NCBI RefSeq assembly: GCF_014197105.1
Contig: NZ_JACIEV010000001.1
Location: forward strand, 598,755-662,754
Reading direction: 5' to 3'
Length of the DNA: 64,000 nt
DNA from: Sphingomonas jinjuensis
Lineage (GTDB): Bacteria; Pseudomonadota; Alphaproteobacteria; Sphingomonadales; Sphingomonadaceae
In this document: positions 27,179-35,088 of the stretch, one piece after another
Layout: the number at the start of each line of letters is the position of its first letter
How positions within the stretch are numbered: position 1 is the stretch's first letter
Translations under genes and position numbers: made by a program
The notes under the pieces: model-generated
What the model was told of the DNA's origin: nothing
Database searches by the model: none
What the model saw: the letters and a program-made list of their open reading frames with translations, nothing else

Positions 27179-28074
27179 TGGCACAGCCGCAGGGTCCCGC
27201 CGGTGACGAGGTCATCATCGACGTCAGGGGGCTGAAGAACAGCTTCGGCGATCAGGTCGTTCACGAGAACCTCGACCTTCAGGTTCGCCGTGGCGAGATC
27301 CTGGGCGTCGTCGGGGGGTCTGGCACCGGCAAGTCGGTGCTGATGCGCTCGATCATCGGCCTTCAGGTGCCGGTGGCCGGCGAGATCACCGTGTTCGGTG
27401 AACCGACGATCGACGCCGATCCGAACGAGGCGACCGACGTGCGTAAGCGCTGGGGCGTGCTGTTCCAAGGCGGCGCGCTATTCTCGACGCTGACCGTCGC
27501 CGAGAACGTGCAGGTGCCGTTGCGCGAATTCTATCCCAACCTCGACCAGGCGCTGCTTGACGAGATCGCCTCGTACAAGGTGGTGATGACCGGCCTGCCC
27601 GCGGAAGCTGGACCGAAGTTTCCGGCCGAACTGTCGGGCGGCATGAAGAAGCGCGCTGGCTTGGCCCGCGCGCTGGCGCTGGACCCGGAATTGTTGTTCC
27701 TCGACGAGCCGACCGCTGGGCTCGATCCGATCGGTGCAGCGGCGTTCGACGAGCTGACCCGATCGCTGCAGAAGACGCTGGGGCTGACGGTGTTCCTGAT
27801 CACCCACGACCTCGATACGCTCTACGCGATCTGCGATCGGGTCGCGGTACTGGCCGACAAGAAGGTCGTGGCGGTCGGTACGATCGACGAGCTGCTCAAG
27901 CTGGACCAGCCGTGGATCCAGGAATATTTCAACGGCCCGCGGGGCCGAGCGGCCCAGGCGGGCAAGGGCGACATCCAGTCCGAACGCCGCGTCGACCTAG
28001 TCGAGGCACAGGCGATCGGCGGAACGGACGACGACAATCGGCGGCGGCCCGCAACGCAAGCAGAGGCAGACTGA
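27178..28074 (+). CDS. mlaF: MlaF-type ABC transporter ATP-binding protein
   Basis: A 298-residue ATPase with Walker A GGSGTGKS, signature LSGGMKKRAGLARAL and Walker B LLFLDEPTAGLDP. The LSGGM form of the signature and the FQGGALFSTLTVAENV Q-loop are characteristic of the Mla/MCE branch. The C-terminal 40 residues are a charged tail without a known domain. It drives lipid transport with MlaE. I use the ATG at 27178, which overlaps the mlaE stop. Another in-frame ATG lies three codons upstream. Confidence 0.94.
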   Translation: MAQPQGPAGDEVIIDVRGLKNSFGDQVVHENLDLQVRRGEILGVVGGSGTGKSVLMRSIIGLQVPVAGEITVFGEPTIDADPNEATDVRKRWGVLFQGGALFSTLTVAENVQVPLREFYPNLDQALLDEIASYKVVMTGLPAEAGPKFPAELSGGMKKRAGLARALALDPELLFLDEPTAGLDPIGAAAFDELTRSLQKTLGLTVFLITHDLDTLYAICDRVAVLADKKVVAVGTIDELLKLDQPWIQEYFNGPRGRAAQAGKGDIQSERRVDLVEAQAIGGTDDDNRRRPATQAEAD

Positions 28075-29039
28075 TGGAAACCCGGTCCAACCACGTCCTC
28101 GTCGGCGCCGTCGTGCTGATCCTGCTCGCCGTGCTGGCGATCTTCACCGTGTGGATCGCCCGGCTGGGCGGGACCGCGTCGAAGGAATACGACATCTTCT
28201 TCAAACAGTCGGTCGACGGCCTAGCCAAGGGCTCGGCGGTCACCTTCTCCGGCGTACCGTCGGGTCAGGTGAAGGACATCGCGCTGTGGCGTAACGACCC
28301 GCAGTTCGTGCGGGTGCGAATCAGCGTCAACGACGACACGCCGGTGCTTCAGGGGACGACGGCGACGATTTCGGGCGTCGGCTTCACCGGCGTCAGCCAG
28401 GTGTCGCTCGACGGTGCGCGCAAGGGGGCGCCGTCGATCACCTGCCCCGACCAGCCGTCGCCGAACGATTGCCCCTATGGCGTTCCCGTCATTCCGACCA
28501 AGCAGGGTGGCCTCGGCGCGATCCTGAATTCGGCGCCGCAGCTGCTCGAGCGGCTGTCGACGCTGACGGAGCGGCTGACTGGCCTGTTGTCGGATCGCAA
28601 CCAGGCGTCGATCGCCGGTATTCTCGAGAATACCAATCGCCTGTCCGATGCGCTCGCCGATCGCGGGCCGGAGATTGCCGCGACGCTCGCCCAGACGCGG
28701 ATTGCGATCCAGCAGGCGGGCGATGCCGCGCAGCAGATCGGTCAGCTGGCCCAGACGACCAACGGCGTCCTCGCCGACGACGTCAAGCCGGCGATGCAGA
28801 ATTTGAACAAGGCGATCGCCTCGGCGCAGCAGTCCGCCGATACGCTCAACGCCGCGATCCAGGATGCGCGACCCGGCCTCCAGGCGTTTTCGAAGCAGAC
28901 TATCCCCGAGGTCGGCCAGCTCGTCCGCGATCTGCGCGTGATGTCGCAGTCGCTGTCGTCGGTCGCCGAAAAGGTCGACCAGCAGGGTGCCGGTTCGCTG
29001 ATCGGCCAGCAGAAACTCCCCGACTACAAGGGCAAGTGA
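28074..29039 (+). CDS. mlaD: MlaD-type MCE domain protein
   Basis: A 321-residue protein anchored by one N-terminal membrane segment (about 8-28) with an MCE domain (about 38-120; KQSVDGLAKGSAVTFSGVPSGQVKDI and GVGFTGVSQVSLDG). A long helical region (about 165-310) follows, in which N-Q-L-A type repeats suggest a coiled coil or hexameric barrel extension. It is longer than E. coli MlaD. It should form the periplasmic hexamer through which lipids pass. Start overlaps the mlaF stop. Confidence 0.92.
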   Translation: METRSNHVLVGAVVLILLAVLAIFTVWIARLGGTASKEYDIFFKQSVDGLAKGSAVTFSGVPSGQVKDIALWRNDPQFVRVRISVNDDTPVLQGTTATISGVGFTGVSQVSLDGARKGAPSITCPDQPSPNDCPYGVPVIPTKQGGLGAILNSAPQLLERLSTLTERLTGLLSDRNQASIAGILENTNRLSDALADRGPEIAATLAQTRIAIQQAGDAAQQIGQLAQTTNGVLADDVKPAMQNLNKAIASAQQSADTLNAAIQDARPGLQAFSKQTIPEVGQLVRDLRVMSQSLSSVAEKVDQQGAGSLIGQQKLPDYKGK

Positions 29040-29040
29040 C

Positions 29041-29637
29041 ATGAAGCCACTCAACGCAACGCTCGTCCTTGTCCTGGCCGCCGCCATGCCGCTGGCCGGC
29101 TGCGTCAGCTTCGGCGCGAAGCCGCCGCCCTCGCTGCTCACGCTGTCGTCGACCGCCGAGGTGCCCGTCGGCCAGCAGCAGAGCAGCGCCAGCGCCAAGA
29201 CGGTGACGATCGCCGTCCCGGCAGTGCCGCAGTCCCTCGCGACGACGCGCGTGCCGGTGCAGGCGACGCCGACGACGATCGCCTATGTCAAGGACGCCGC
29301 CTGGGCTGAGGTGCCCGCGCGCCTGTTCGCGCGGCTGCTGGCGGACACGGTGACCGCGCGGACCGGGCGTGTCGTGCTGTCGCAGGCGCAGTCGATCGCC
29401 GATCCCGGTGCGCGGCTCGGCGGTGAGTTGCGCCAGTTCGGCCTCGACGCCGGCGCGCGCCAGGCGGTGGTGATCTATGACGCGTCGCTGATGCGCGCCG
29501 ATTCGCAAAACGTCGAGAAGCGCCGCTTCGAGGCGCGCGTGCCGGTCGCTGCGATCGATGCCGATGCGGCCGGCACCGGCCTCAGCCAGGCGGCCAACCA
29601 GGTCGCGGGGCAGGTCGCCGACTGGGTCGGTCGCTAG
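29041..29637 (+). CDS. ABC-type transport auxiliary lipoprotein (PqiC/ABC_trans_aux)
   Basis: A 198-residue lipoprotein with lipobox L-A-G-C (Cys 21). The mature domain has the family blocks TIAVPAVPQSLATTRVPV, IAYVKDAAWAEVPARLFARLLADTV and LGGELRQFGLD. Proteins of this family accompany MCE systems and may link the MlaD-type hexamer to the outer membrane. It replaces MlaC/MlaA at the end of this operon. The stop codon TAG straddles the left end of a putative MITE, and removing the element would restore TAA at the same place. Confidence 0.88.
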   Translation: MKPLNATLVLVLAAAMPLAGCVSFGAKPPPSLLTLSSTAEVPVGQQQSSASAKTVTIAVPAVPQSLATTRVPVQATPTTIAYVKDAAWAEVPARLFARLLADTVTARTGRVVLSQAQSIADPGARLGGELRQFGLDAGARQAVVIYDASLMRADSQNVEKRRFEARVPVAAIDADAAGTGLSQAANQVAGQVADWVGR

Positions 29638-29798
29638 GGTTCGTACTCGATCAGAACAGGGTCGGAACGGAGCGGAAATGGCGGTCGGGCTAGGAGCGAG
29701 GAGGGAGCGATGCCGAAGCATTGTGACCGACGCCGCGACGCCGCCAGCGGCCCTCGCCGGGCGATCACCATCCCAGTTCTGATCGAGTACGAACCCTA
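29635..29798. mobile_element. MITE-like element with 21-bp terminal inverted repeats and TA flanks
   Basis: A 160-base body (29637-29796) begins GGGTTCGTACTCG and ends with the exact reverse complement. The perfect arms are 21 bases (29637-29657 and 29776-29796), and both ends are flanked by TA. No reading frame of note lies inside. TA duplication and non-coding content fit a MITE mobilised by an IS630/Tc1-type transposase. It sits inside the stop codon of the upstream lipoprotein gene. A long structured 3' UTR is the alternative. Confidence 0.6.
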
Positions 29799-29818
29799 AG
29801 CTTGCAACGGCGCCCCGA

Positions 29819-30670
29819 TTAGGGCGCCTTGCGAACCGCGGGCAGCACGTCGCACACCGCCGCGCCGCCCAGCGACACCGTCGGCGCTTCCGGGTTCTCA
29901 CGCCGGCGCACGGCGGCGGCGAAGCGCGGATTGTCGGCGGCGCGATACTGATAGTGGGGCCGCTCGGTCGCGGGCATGTCGCTCGCGAGCCGCACCGTCA
30001 CGATCGGCAGCCGCTCGCCCTCGGTCGCATAGACGCCCAACGGCGCGTCGGACCGCGGCAGGCCCGAGAAATATTGCATGCCCTCAACGATCCGCCCGAC
30101 GACGGTGTAGTTGCGATCGAGCCGCCGCGCCGACTGGCCGATCGGCGTAAACAGCTCCGCCCCGCTGCCCGTCGACGGCAGCGCGTCACGCGCGACCCCG
30201 ACCATGCCATAGCAGTGCGTCAGCCACGCCGCCTTGCCGTCGGTCGCGACCGGCCAGCCCTCGGCGGTGATGCCCGAGGCGGTGGAATAGGGATCGGCGC
30301 GCGTCATCCGCACCGCGGGGGCGAAGGCGGGAATGTCGAACTCCGCGGCAGGGCGATCGGTGACGCCGGCCGGCAACGGCTTCTTCTCGGTCGCGTCGCC
30401 CCATTGTGCGACCCAGTTTTCCTGGACGCGATAGACGCTGGCGCCGTCCCACCACCGCGTCTTCGCCAGCGTGCGGATGTTGGCGACATGCTGCGGCGCG
30501 AGCGCTGCGGCGAGACGGACGACGACGCGCTTGCCGTTGCCGAGCGTGATGACGAGCAACTCGTCGTCGGGGATCGCTCGCCAGTCGGCATCGATCGGAT
30601 CGGCGGGCGAAGGCGCCGGCGTGGCCTGGACGGCGGCGGCGAAGAGGGTGGCGAGCGCGAGCGAGATCAT
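29819..30670 (-). CDS. Exported cyclophilin-type peptidylprolyl isomerase
   Basis: A 283-residue protein starting at the ATG at 30670, where a signal peptide begins (MISLALATLFAAAVQATPA). The cyclophilin-like domain is divergent: VVVRLAAALAPQHVANIRTLAKTRWWDGASVYRVQENWVAQWGD matches the N-terminal core, and LFTPIGQSARRLDRNYTVVGRIVEGMQYF the C-terminal part. The catalytic FHR is replaced by VYR, so strong isomerase activity is uncertain. It is probably a periplasmic folding helper. Confidence 0.88.
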   Translation of the reverse strand: MISLALATLFAAAVQATPAPSPADPIDADWRAIPDDELLVITLGNGKRVVVRLAAALAPQHVANIRTLAKTRWWDGASVYRVQENWVAQWGDATEKKPLPAGVTDRPAAEFDIPAFAPAVRMTRADPYSTASGITAEGWPVATDGKAAWLTHCYGMVGVARDALPSTGSGAELFTPIGQSARRLDRNYTVVGRIVEGMQYFSGLPRSDAPLGVYATEGERLPIVTVRLASDMPATERPHYQYRAADNPRFAAAVRRRENPEAPTVSLGGAAVCDVLPAVRKAP

Positions 30671-30763
30671 CGCGCGCGAACCTGCCTCACTCGCCGCCGC
30701 CGCGCAACGCTTGCCCCGCACGCCCCGACGCGCTACGCGGCCCCTCCTGTCCAGGACCTATGC

Positions 30764-30854
30764 GGAGCGGTGGCCGAGTGGTCGAAGGCGCTCGCCTGGA
30801 AAGTGAGTATACGGCAAAACCGTATCGAGGGTTCGAATCCCTCCCGCTCCGCCA
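30764..30854 (+). tRNA. tRNA-Ser (anticodon GGA)
   Basis: A complete class II tRNA of 91 bases including encoded CCA. The acceptor stem GGAGCGG pairs with CCGCTCC, and the anticodon loop reads CTGGAAA with GGA. The variable arm is long (GTATACGGCAAAACCGTATC), and the T arm contains GGTTCGAATCC. It reads UCC and UCU serine codons. It sits at the border between core genome and the mobile patch, and tRNA genes are common integration sites. Confidence 0.97.
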
Positions 30855-31284
30855 TTCAGTCCCACAAGTTTCAGCTTCAGCCTTAACTCCAACGAGCGGC
30901 GTGGGCAAAGCTCGCGGACTTCGGCCATTCTCGGTCGCTCGTAGAGTAGAGTGCCGTACTTGGGAGGGCGAACTGAGAGCGGCCCGATGCCGACTTTCGT
31001 GTATTTTTCTCCGCCGCCAGTCGGGGCAGTACGGAATGCCGCTGCGCAGCCGGCCGCCTGCTTTTACAGGGCTAATACAGTGCAGATCATGTGCGTTGCT
31101 GGCTTAGCCGGCATCCCGCGACGGAGCAGTTCCGTCGCCGCAAGCGGATAGCACGCCTTTTTCGCGATCGCGATCAAGGCAGGTTTTCCCATGGAACAAA
31201 ATCGTTGCAGGGTCAAAAGGCTGCGTCTTGAAGCTCAGCGTTGGCCAACATATCTGCGGCTTACGCTAGAACCAATGAGGTAGT
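30855..31284. other. Gene-free stretch after tRNA-Ser
   Basis: No supported gene. Base composition is lower in GC than the core region, and there are TA-rich patches (for instance around 31080 and 31185-31205). This is where the left border of the mobile patch would be expected. I did not find a second copy of the tRNA 3' end that could mark an attachment site. Confidence 0.5.
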
Positions 31285-31382
31285 GTATGGGTGAAGGGAT
31301 AACGAGGCAGACGGCCTCGTAAGCATAGCCAGCTTGAAATCGCCGCGTATTTGCGGCGCCCACTGGCCTCCCTCACCCACAT
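31285..31382 (+). ncRNA. Candidate three-way-junction RNA upstream of the methyltransferase gene
   Basis: Four helices can be drawn. P1 pairs 31289-31299 with 31369-31378 (10 bp with one bulged A). P2 pairs 31302-31308 with 31314-31320 (7 bp). P3 pairs 31328-31332 with 31363-31367 (5 bp). P4 inside P3 pairs 31341-31346 with 31353-31358 (6 bp CGCCGC/GCGGCG). P1 closes a junction of P2 and P3. It ends about 53 bases before the ATG of the ParB/methyltransferase gene. It might be a cis-regulatory leader or a separate RNA that acts with the methylase-terminase cassette. No known family is recognised. Confidence 0.5.
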
Positions 31383-31434
31383 GGTCGCTTTTACTTTTCT
31401 TTAAGATTGCGACCACTCACATCGGAATATCATT

Positions 31435-32832
31435 ATGACCGATACTCTGTCGCAGGCGGGGTCGGAGCAGCTTGACCTGCTTTCCGGCTTGCCGCTCGCT
31501 GTCCGTCATCTGCCGCCCGCCTCGCTCGCTGCCCTAGGTCGTAAGGCGCGGATCCACTCGAAGGAGCAGCTGCGCCTGATCGGCGAGAGCATCAAGACCT
31601 TCGGTTTCTCCGTGCCTATTGTCGTCGATGAGACTGAAAAAGTGCTGGCCGGCAATGCCCGCATCGAAGCCGCCATCAACCTTGGCCTGCCCACCGTTCC
31701 CGTCGTAACGCTCTCTCACCTCGATGATGCGCAGAAACGGGCTTTCGTGCTCGCCGAGAATAAGCTCGCAAGCCTCGCCGGCTTCGACAGGAAGATCCTC
31801 GCGCTCGAGTTCGCTGAACTGGTAGAGCTAGATCTTACCTTTGACATCGAGGTCACCGGCTTCTCGGCGCCGGAAGTTGATGCGCTCATGTTCCACGAAG
31901 ATGGTGACGAACGTCATGCTGAGGTGAGTGCGCCCGGCTCCGACGCCACTAGCCGTGTGGGCGATCTCTGGCTGCTCGGTGAGCATCGGCTGCTGTGCGG
32001 CGATGCGACTCATCCCGAGACGCTAAAGGTGCTGATGGACGGCAACGAAGCACGCGTGGTGTTCTCGGATCCGCCATTTAACGTGAAGATAAAGGGCCAT
32101 GTCACTGGCTCGTCGCACCACGGCGAGTTCGTCTCCGCCTCGGGAGAGATGACCGACGGTCAATTCACCGAGTTCCTAACCGCCAGTTTTGCTCGGATGC
32201 ATGAGGCCCTACGGCCGGGAGGGCTCGCCTACATCTGCATGGACTTTCGTCACATGCGCAACGTGCTCGATGCGGCGGAAGCCAATGAGTTCGAGCTGCT
32301 AAATCTCATCGTCTGGTCGAAGCAAGCGGGCATGGGCGGCTTCTACCGGTCGGCACATGAACTGATCTTCCTGCTCGCCAAGCCCGGTGCGGCGCATTGC
32401 AACCGCGTCCAGCTCGGCAAGCACGGCCGCAACCGGAGCAACGTCTGGCAGTATCCTGGCGTGAATGGCTTCGGGCCTGAAAAGCAGCGCGACCGTGAGA
32501 TGCATCCGACCGTCAAACCGTTAGCGCTGGTCAGCGATGCGATCCTCGACTGCACGGCGCGCGGCGACCTGGTGCTCGATCTATTCTCCGGCAGTGGCAC
32601 GACGATCGTGGCAGCCGAGAAGACGGGGCGTTGCGGCGCCGCGATGGATCTCGACCCGCGCTATGTCGATACCACGATCAATCGATGGCAGGACTTCTCG
32701 GGCAAGGAGGCGCGCCTGGCTACAACCGGTCAGACCTGGCGAGAGGTGAGGGCGGAACGAACCGCTGGTGCACTGACTACGGACGCTCAGGCATTTCCAC
32801 CGCCGCGTGTTCGCACGCGTCGTGCAGCGTGA
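31435..32832 (+). CDS. ParB-like nuclease domain / DNA methyltransferase fusion
   Basis: A 465-residue protein. Residues about 20-130 are a ParB/Srx-like domain (SKEQLRLIGESIKTFGFSVPIVVD, VLAGNARIEAAINLG). Residues about 170-430 are a DNA methyltransferase with catalytic DPPF at 212-215 and SAM-binding FSGSGTT at 384-390. The order DPPF before FxGxG marks the beta class, which makes N6-methyladenine or N4-methylcytosine. The HPTVKPLAL segment supports this. Such ParB-methylase fusions are typical of prophages and islands. It leads a cassette with DUF5681 and a terminase. No restriction enzyme gene is adjacent. Confidence 0.9.
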   Translation: MTDTLSQAGSEQLDLLSGLPLAVRHLPPASLAALGRKARIHSKEQLRLIGESIKTFGFSVPIVVDETEKVLAGNARIEAAINLGLPTVPVVTLSHLDDAQKRAFVLAENKLASLAGFDRKILALEFAELVELDLTFDIEVTGFSAPEVDALMFHEDGDERHAEVSAPGSDATSRVGDLWLLGEHRLLCGDATHPETLKVLMDGNEARVVFSDPPFNVKIKGHVTGSSHHGEFVSASGEMTDGQFTEFLTASFARMHEALRPGGLAYICMDFRHMRNVLDAAEANEFELLNLIVWSKQAGMGGFYRSAHELIFLLAKPGAAHCNRVQLGKHGRNRSNVWQYPGVNGFGPEKQRDREMHPTVKPLALVSDAILDCTARGDLVLDLFSGSGTTIVAAEKTGRCGAAMDLDPRYVDTTINRWQDFSGKEARLATTGQTWREVRAERTAGALTTDAQAFPPPRVRTRRAA

Positions 32833-32842
32833 GGAGGGTGGC

Positions 32843-33271
32843 ATGTCAGACTCCTCTGAAGGCAATGCCGACGGTAGCAATCAGCCGTCGGGTGCCGACG
32901 ACTATCGTGCAGCGCGGGGGCAACCCCCGCGCGCCTATCGCTTCACCAAAGGAACCTCGGGCAATCCTGCGGGGCGCCCGAAAGGGTCGAAGAACTTCGC
33001 CACGCTGATCAAGCGTGAGTTGGACCGGACGGTGAACGCCACGGTCGGTGGTCGCCAGACGAAGGTCGCGAAGCGCGAGGCTATTGTCATGCGGCTGGTC
33101 GATAACGCGATGAAGGGCGATCACAGATCGATCGAGGCGGTTCTTAAATATGGCGACGAGGCGGCCTCGAAGACGACGCTGCCACCGATGGACACCGATC
33201 CAGCGCGCGAGCGTGAAATAATGGAGGAGTATCTGCGCCGGCAAGGCGGGGGGAGCGGGACCCATGGATAG
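32843..33271 (+). CDS. DUF5681 domain protein
   Basis: A 142-residue basic protein with the family signature YRFTKGTSGNPAGRPKGSKN (about 31-50), followed by helical residues with KREAIVMRLVDNAMKGD. The start follows a GAGGAGGGT ribosome-binding site. DUF5681 proteins are usually found directly before a terminase large subunit, and by position and size this one may serve as a small-terminase-like or DNA-binding partner. That role is inferred, not shown. It overlaps the terminase gene by 8 bases. Confidence 0.88.
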   Translation: MSDSSEGNADGSNQPSGADDYRAARGQPPRAYRFTKGTSGNPAGRPKGSKNFATLIKRELDRTVNATVGGRQTKVAKREAIVMRLVDNAMKGDHRSIEAVLKYGDEAASKTTLPPMDTDPAREREIMEEYLRRQGGGSGTHG

Positions 33272-34739
33272 GCCGCTCGACATACCATCCGCACTGAACC
33301 AGGTATGCCGCACCGACTTCCAGGCGTTCGTGGAACGGGTTTTTGCGACCCTCGACCCCGGTGAGACGCTGGAGCGCGGTACATATCTACCCGTTTTGTG
33401 CGATCATCTTGCCCGCGTCGAGCGCGGCGAGATCAAACGGCTGCTCGTCACCATCCCGCCACGTCATCTGAAATCGGTGACGGCATCCATCGCGCTGCCG
33501 GCATGGGTGCTGGGGCGGGACCCGACGAAACGCATCCTCACGGTGAGTTACGCCAGCGACCTCACCGCGGATCATTCGCGCAATTTCCTGAAGGTTGTCC
33601 GCTCGGGCTGGTATGCTCACGTCTTTCCCGACACGGCGCTCAACGTCGAGCGCAACACGGTGCGGGAATACCGGACACGGCAGAACGGCTTCCGGCTCGG
33701 CAGTTCGCTGGGCGGGACGCTGACCGGCCTCGGCGGCGACCTCATCATCATCGACGACCTGATGAAGGCGGCGGATGCTCGTTCGCCGGTTGCGCGCGAG
33801 CGCGCTCGGCACTTTTACGGTAATACCTTGGTCAGCCGTCTCAATAACAAGGCGGCGGGCTCGATCATCGCGGTTCAGCAGCGCCTCCACGAAGAGGACA
33901 TCGCCGCCTATCTTCAGGGCCTTGGCTTTGACCATCTCAATCTGCCCGCGATCGCCGAGGAGCGGCAGGAGTTTCGACTGTCGAGCGGACAGGTGTTCGT
34001 TCGCCAGCCCGGTGACCTGTTGAAGCCGCGAAGCGAACCGCGCGAGATTCTCGACGAGATCCGCGTGGGCATGGGTGGTCCGGATTTCGAAGCGCAATAC
34101 CAGCAGAACCCGACGCCGCCGGATAGTGCACTGATCGAGTGGAATCGCATTCAGACCTATGAGGAAGCGCCGCCGCGCGACCGCATCCTCCATGTGGTCC
34201 AATCATGGGATACTGCGCTCAGCGACGGCCCGAAGTCGGACTATTCGGTATGCACGACCTGGGGCTTCCACAACGACAGTTGGCTGCTCCTCGAGGTCAA
34301 GCAGGTCCGTAAGCTCTATGCCGACCTCCTCGCGCTCGTGCGAAGCGAGCGTAAGCGATGGCAGACCGACACGATTCTGGTGGAAAATGCCGGCGTCGGC
34401 ATTGCGCTTCTCGCCGATCTTGCCCGAGACCTTCGATGCACGAGCGAGCCCGACCATCATGCGCCGTCCTGCGCGAGGCAGGCGATCACTCCCAAGATGA
34501 GCAAGGAGGATCGTCTGACCGTCAGTGTCGAACGGCTCTACAGTGGCAAGATCCGTTTCCCGCAATCGGCGCCATGGCTGGCATCGTTGAAGCGCGAGAT
34601 GACGGGCTTTCCGTACCTCGCGCACGATGACCAGGTGGATAGCGTCACGCAATTTGCGCATTGGGTGATGAACCGCAACGCCCGCGCTGCGGTGCTGGCG
34701 AAGGGCAGCCGCCGTCCCGACCCCGCTCGGCGACGATGA
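33264..34739 (+). CDS. terL: Phage-type terminase large subunit
   Basis: A 491-residue protein with both TerL modules. The ATPase has a variant Walker A IPPRHLKS at 64-71 and Walker B LIIIDD at 160-165. The RNase H-like nuclease begins at SWDTA (D316), with further acidic residues in ENAGVG and HDDQVDS. In phages TerL packages DNA into a prohead and cuts it. Here there is no portal, capsid or tail gene within reach, so it is an orphan terminase that travels with the methyltransferase and DUF5681. Length is full. Confidence 0.92.
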   Translation: MDRPLDIPSALNQVCRTDFQAFVERVFATLDPGETLERGTYLPVLCDHLARVERGEIKRLLVTIPPRHLKSVTASIALPAWVLGRDPTKRILTVSYASDLTADHSRNFLKVVRSGWYAHVFPDTALNVERNTVREYRTRQNGFRLGSSLGGTLTGLGGDLIIIDDLMKAADARSPVARERARHFYGNTLVSRLNNKAAGSIIAVQQRLHEEDIAAYLQGLGFDHLNLPAIAEERQEFRLSSGQVFVRQPGDLLKPRSEPREILDEIRVGMGGPDFEAQYQQNPTPPDSALIEWNRIQTYEEAPPRDRILHVVQSWDTALSDGPKSDYSVCTTWGFHNDSWLLLEVKQVRKLYADLLALVRSERKRWQTDTILVENAGVGIALLADLARDLRCTSEPDHHAPSCARQAITPKMSKEDRLTVSVERLYSGKIRFPQSAPWLASLKREMTGFPYLAHDDQVDSVTQFAHWVMNRNARAAVLAKGSRRPDPARRR

Positions 34740-34764
34740 TATGGGGCGACGGAAAAAGAAGCTC

Positions 34765-35088
34765 TTATTGTGAGGGCTGAGGTGCTCCCGTTCCGGGAGG
34801 ACTTGCACCAACGCATCGCATGACGGCGCGATACTGCAGTATCTTTGTGCCCACGGCATTGTCCGCGCGTTGCGTGACGAGGCTGGCGAAGTCGAGCTGG
34901 CCCGGGCACTTCATCCGCTCGGCCAGCCGTCGTCGCACCTCAGCTTCGCTGTCGGTTTTCATGAAGCCGGTCATCGAGACACCCTGTTGATCACCGATCA
35001 TGGTCGGCACCGGAAAGTTCCAAGGTGTGGCGGCGCACGCCGTGGTCGCGATGGCCAGCATCAGCGTGGCAGCGGTACGTCCGCTCAT
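34765..35088 (-). CDS. Small exported protein of unknown function
   Basis: A 107-residue protein from the ATG at 35088, where the start overlaps the stop of the upstream gene (ATGA). It begins with a signal-like segment (GRTAATLMLAIATTACAATP). A TTAC sequence there is a poor lipobox, so lipid attachment is doubtful. The mature part has two further Cys residues (MKCPGQL and MRCVGA) that could form a disulfide. No family is recognised. It shares an operon with the gene at 35085-35648. Confidence 0.6.
   Translation of the reverse strand: MSGRTAATLMLAIATTACAATPWNFPVPTMIGDQQGVSMTGFMKTDSEAEVRRRLAERMKCPGQLDFASLVTQRADNAVGTKILQYRAVMRCVGASPPGTGAPQPSQ

Noticed and set aside
30951..31151. Small open frame after the tRNA gene
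   Set aside because: No ribosome-binding site, odd composition and no recognisable feature; probably chance.
30852..31160. tRNA-Ser 3' end as a duplicated attachment site
   Set aside because: I could not find a second copy of the tRNA 3' sequence near 39 kb or 62.5 kb in the window.
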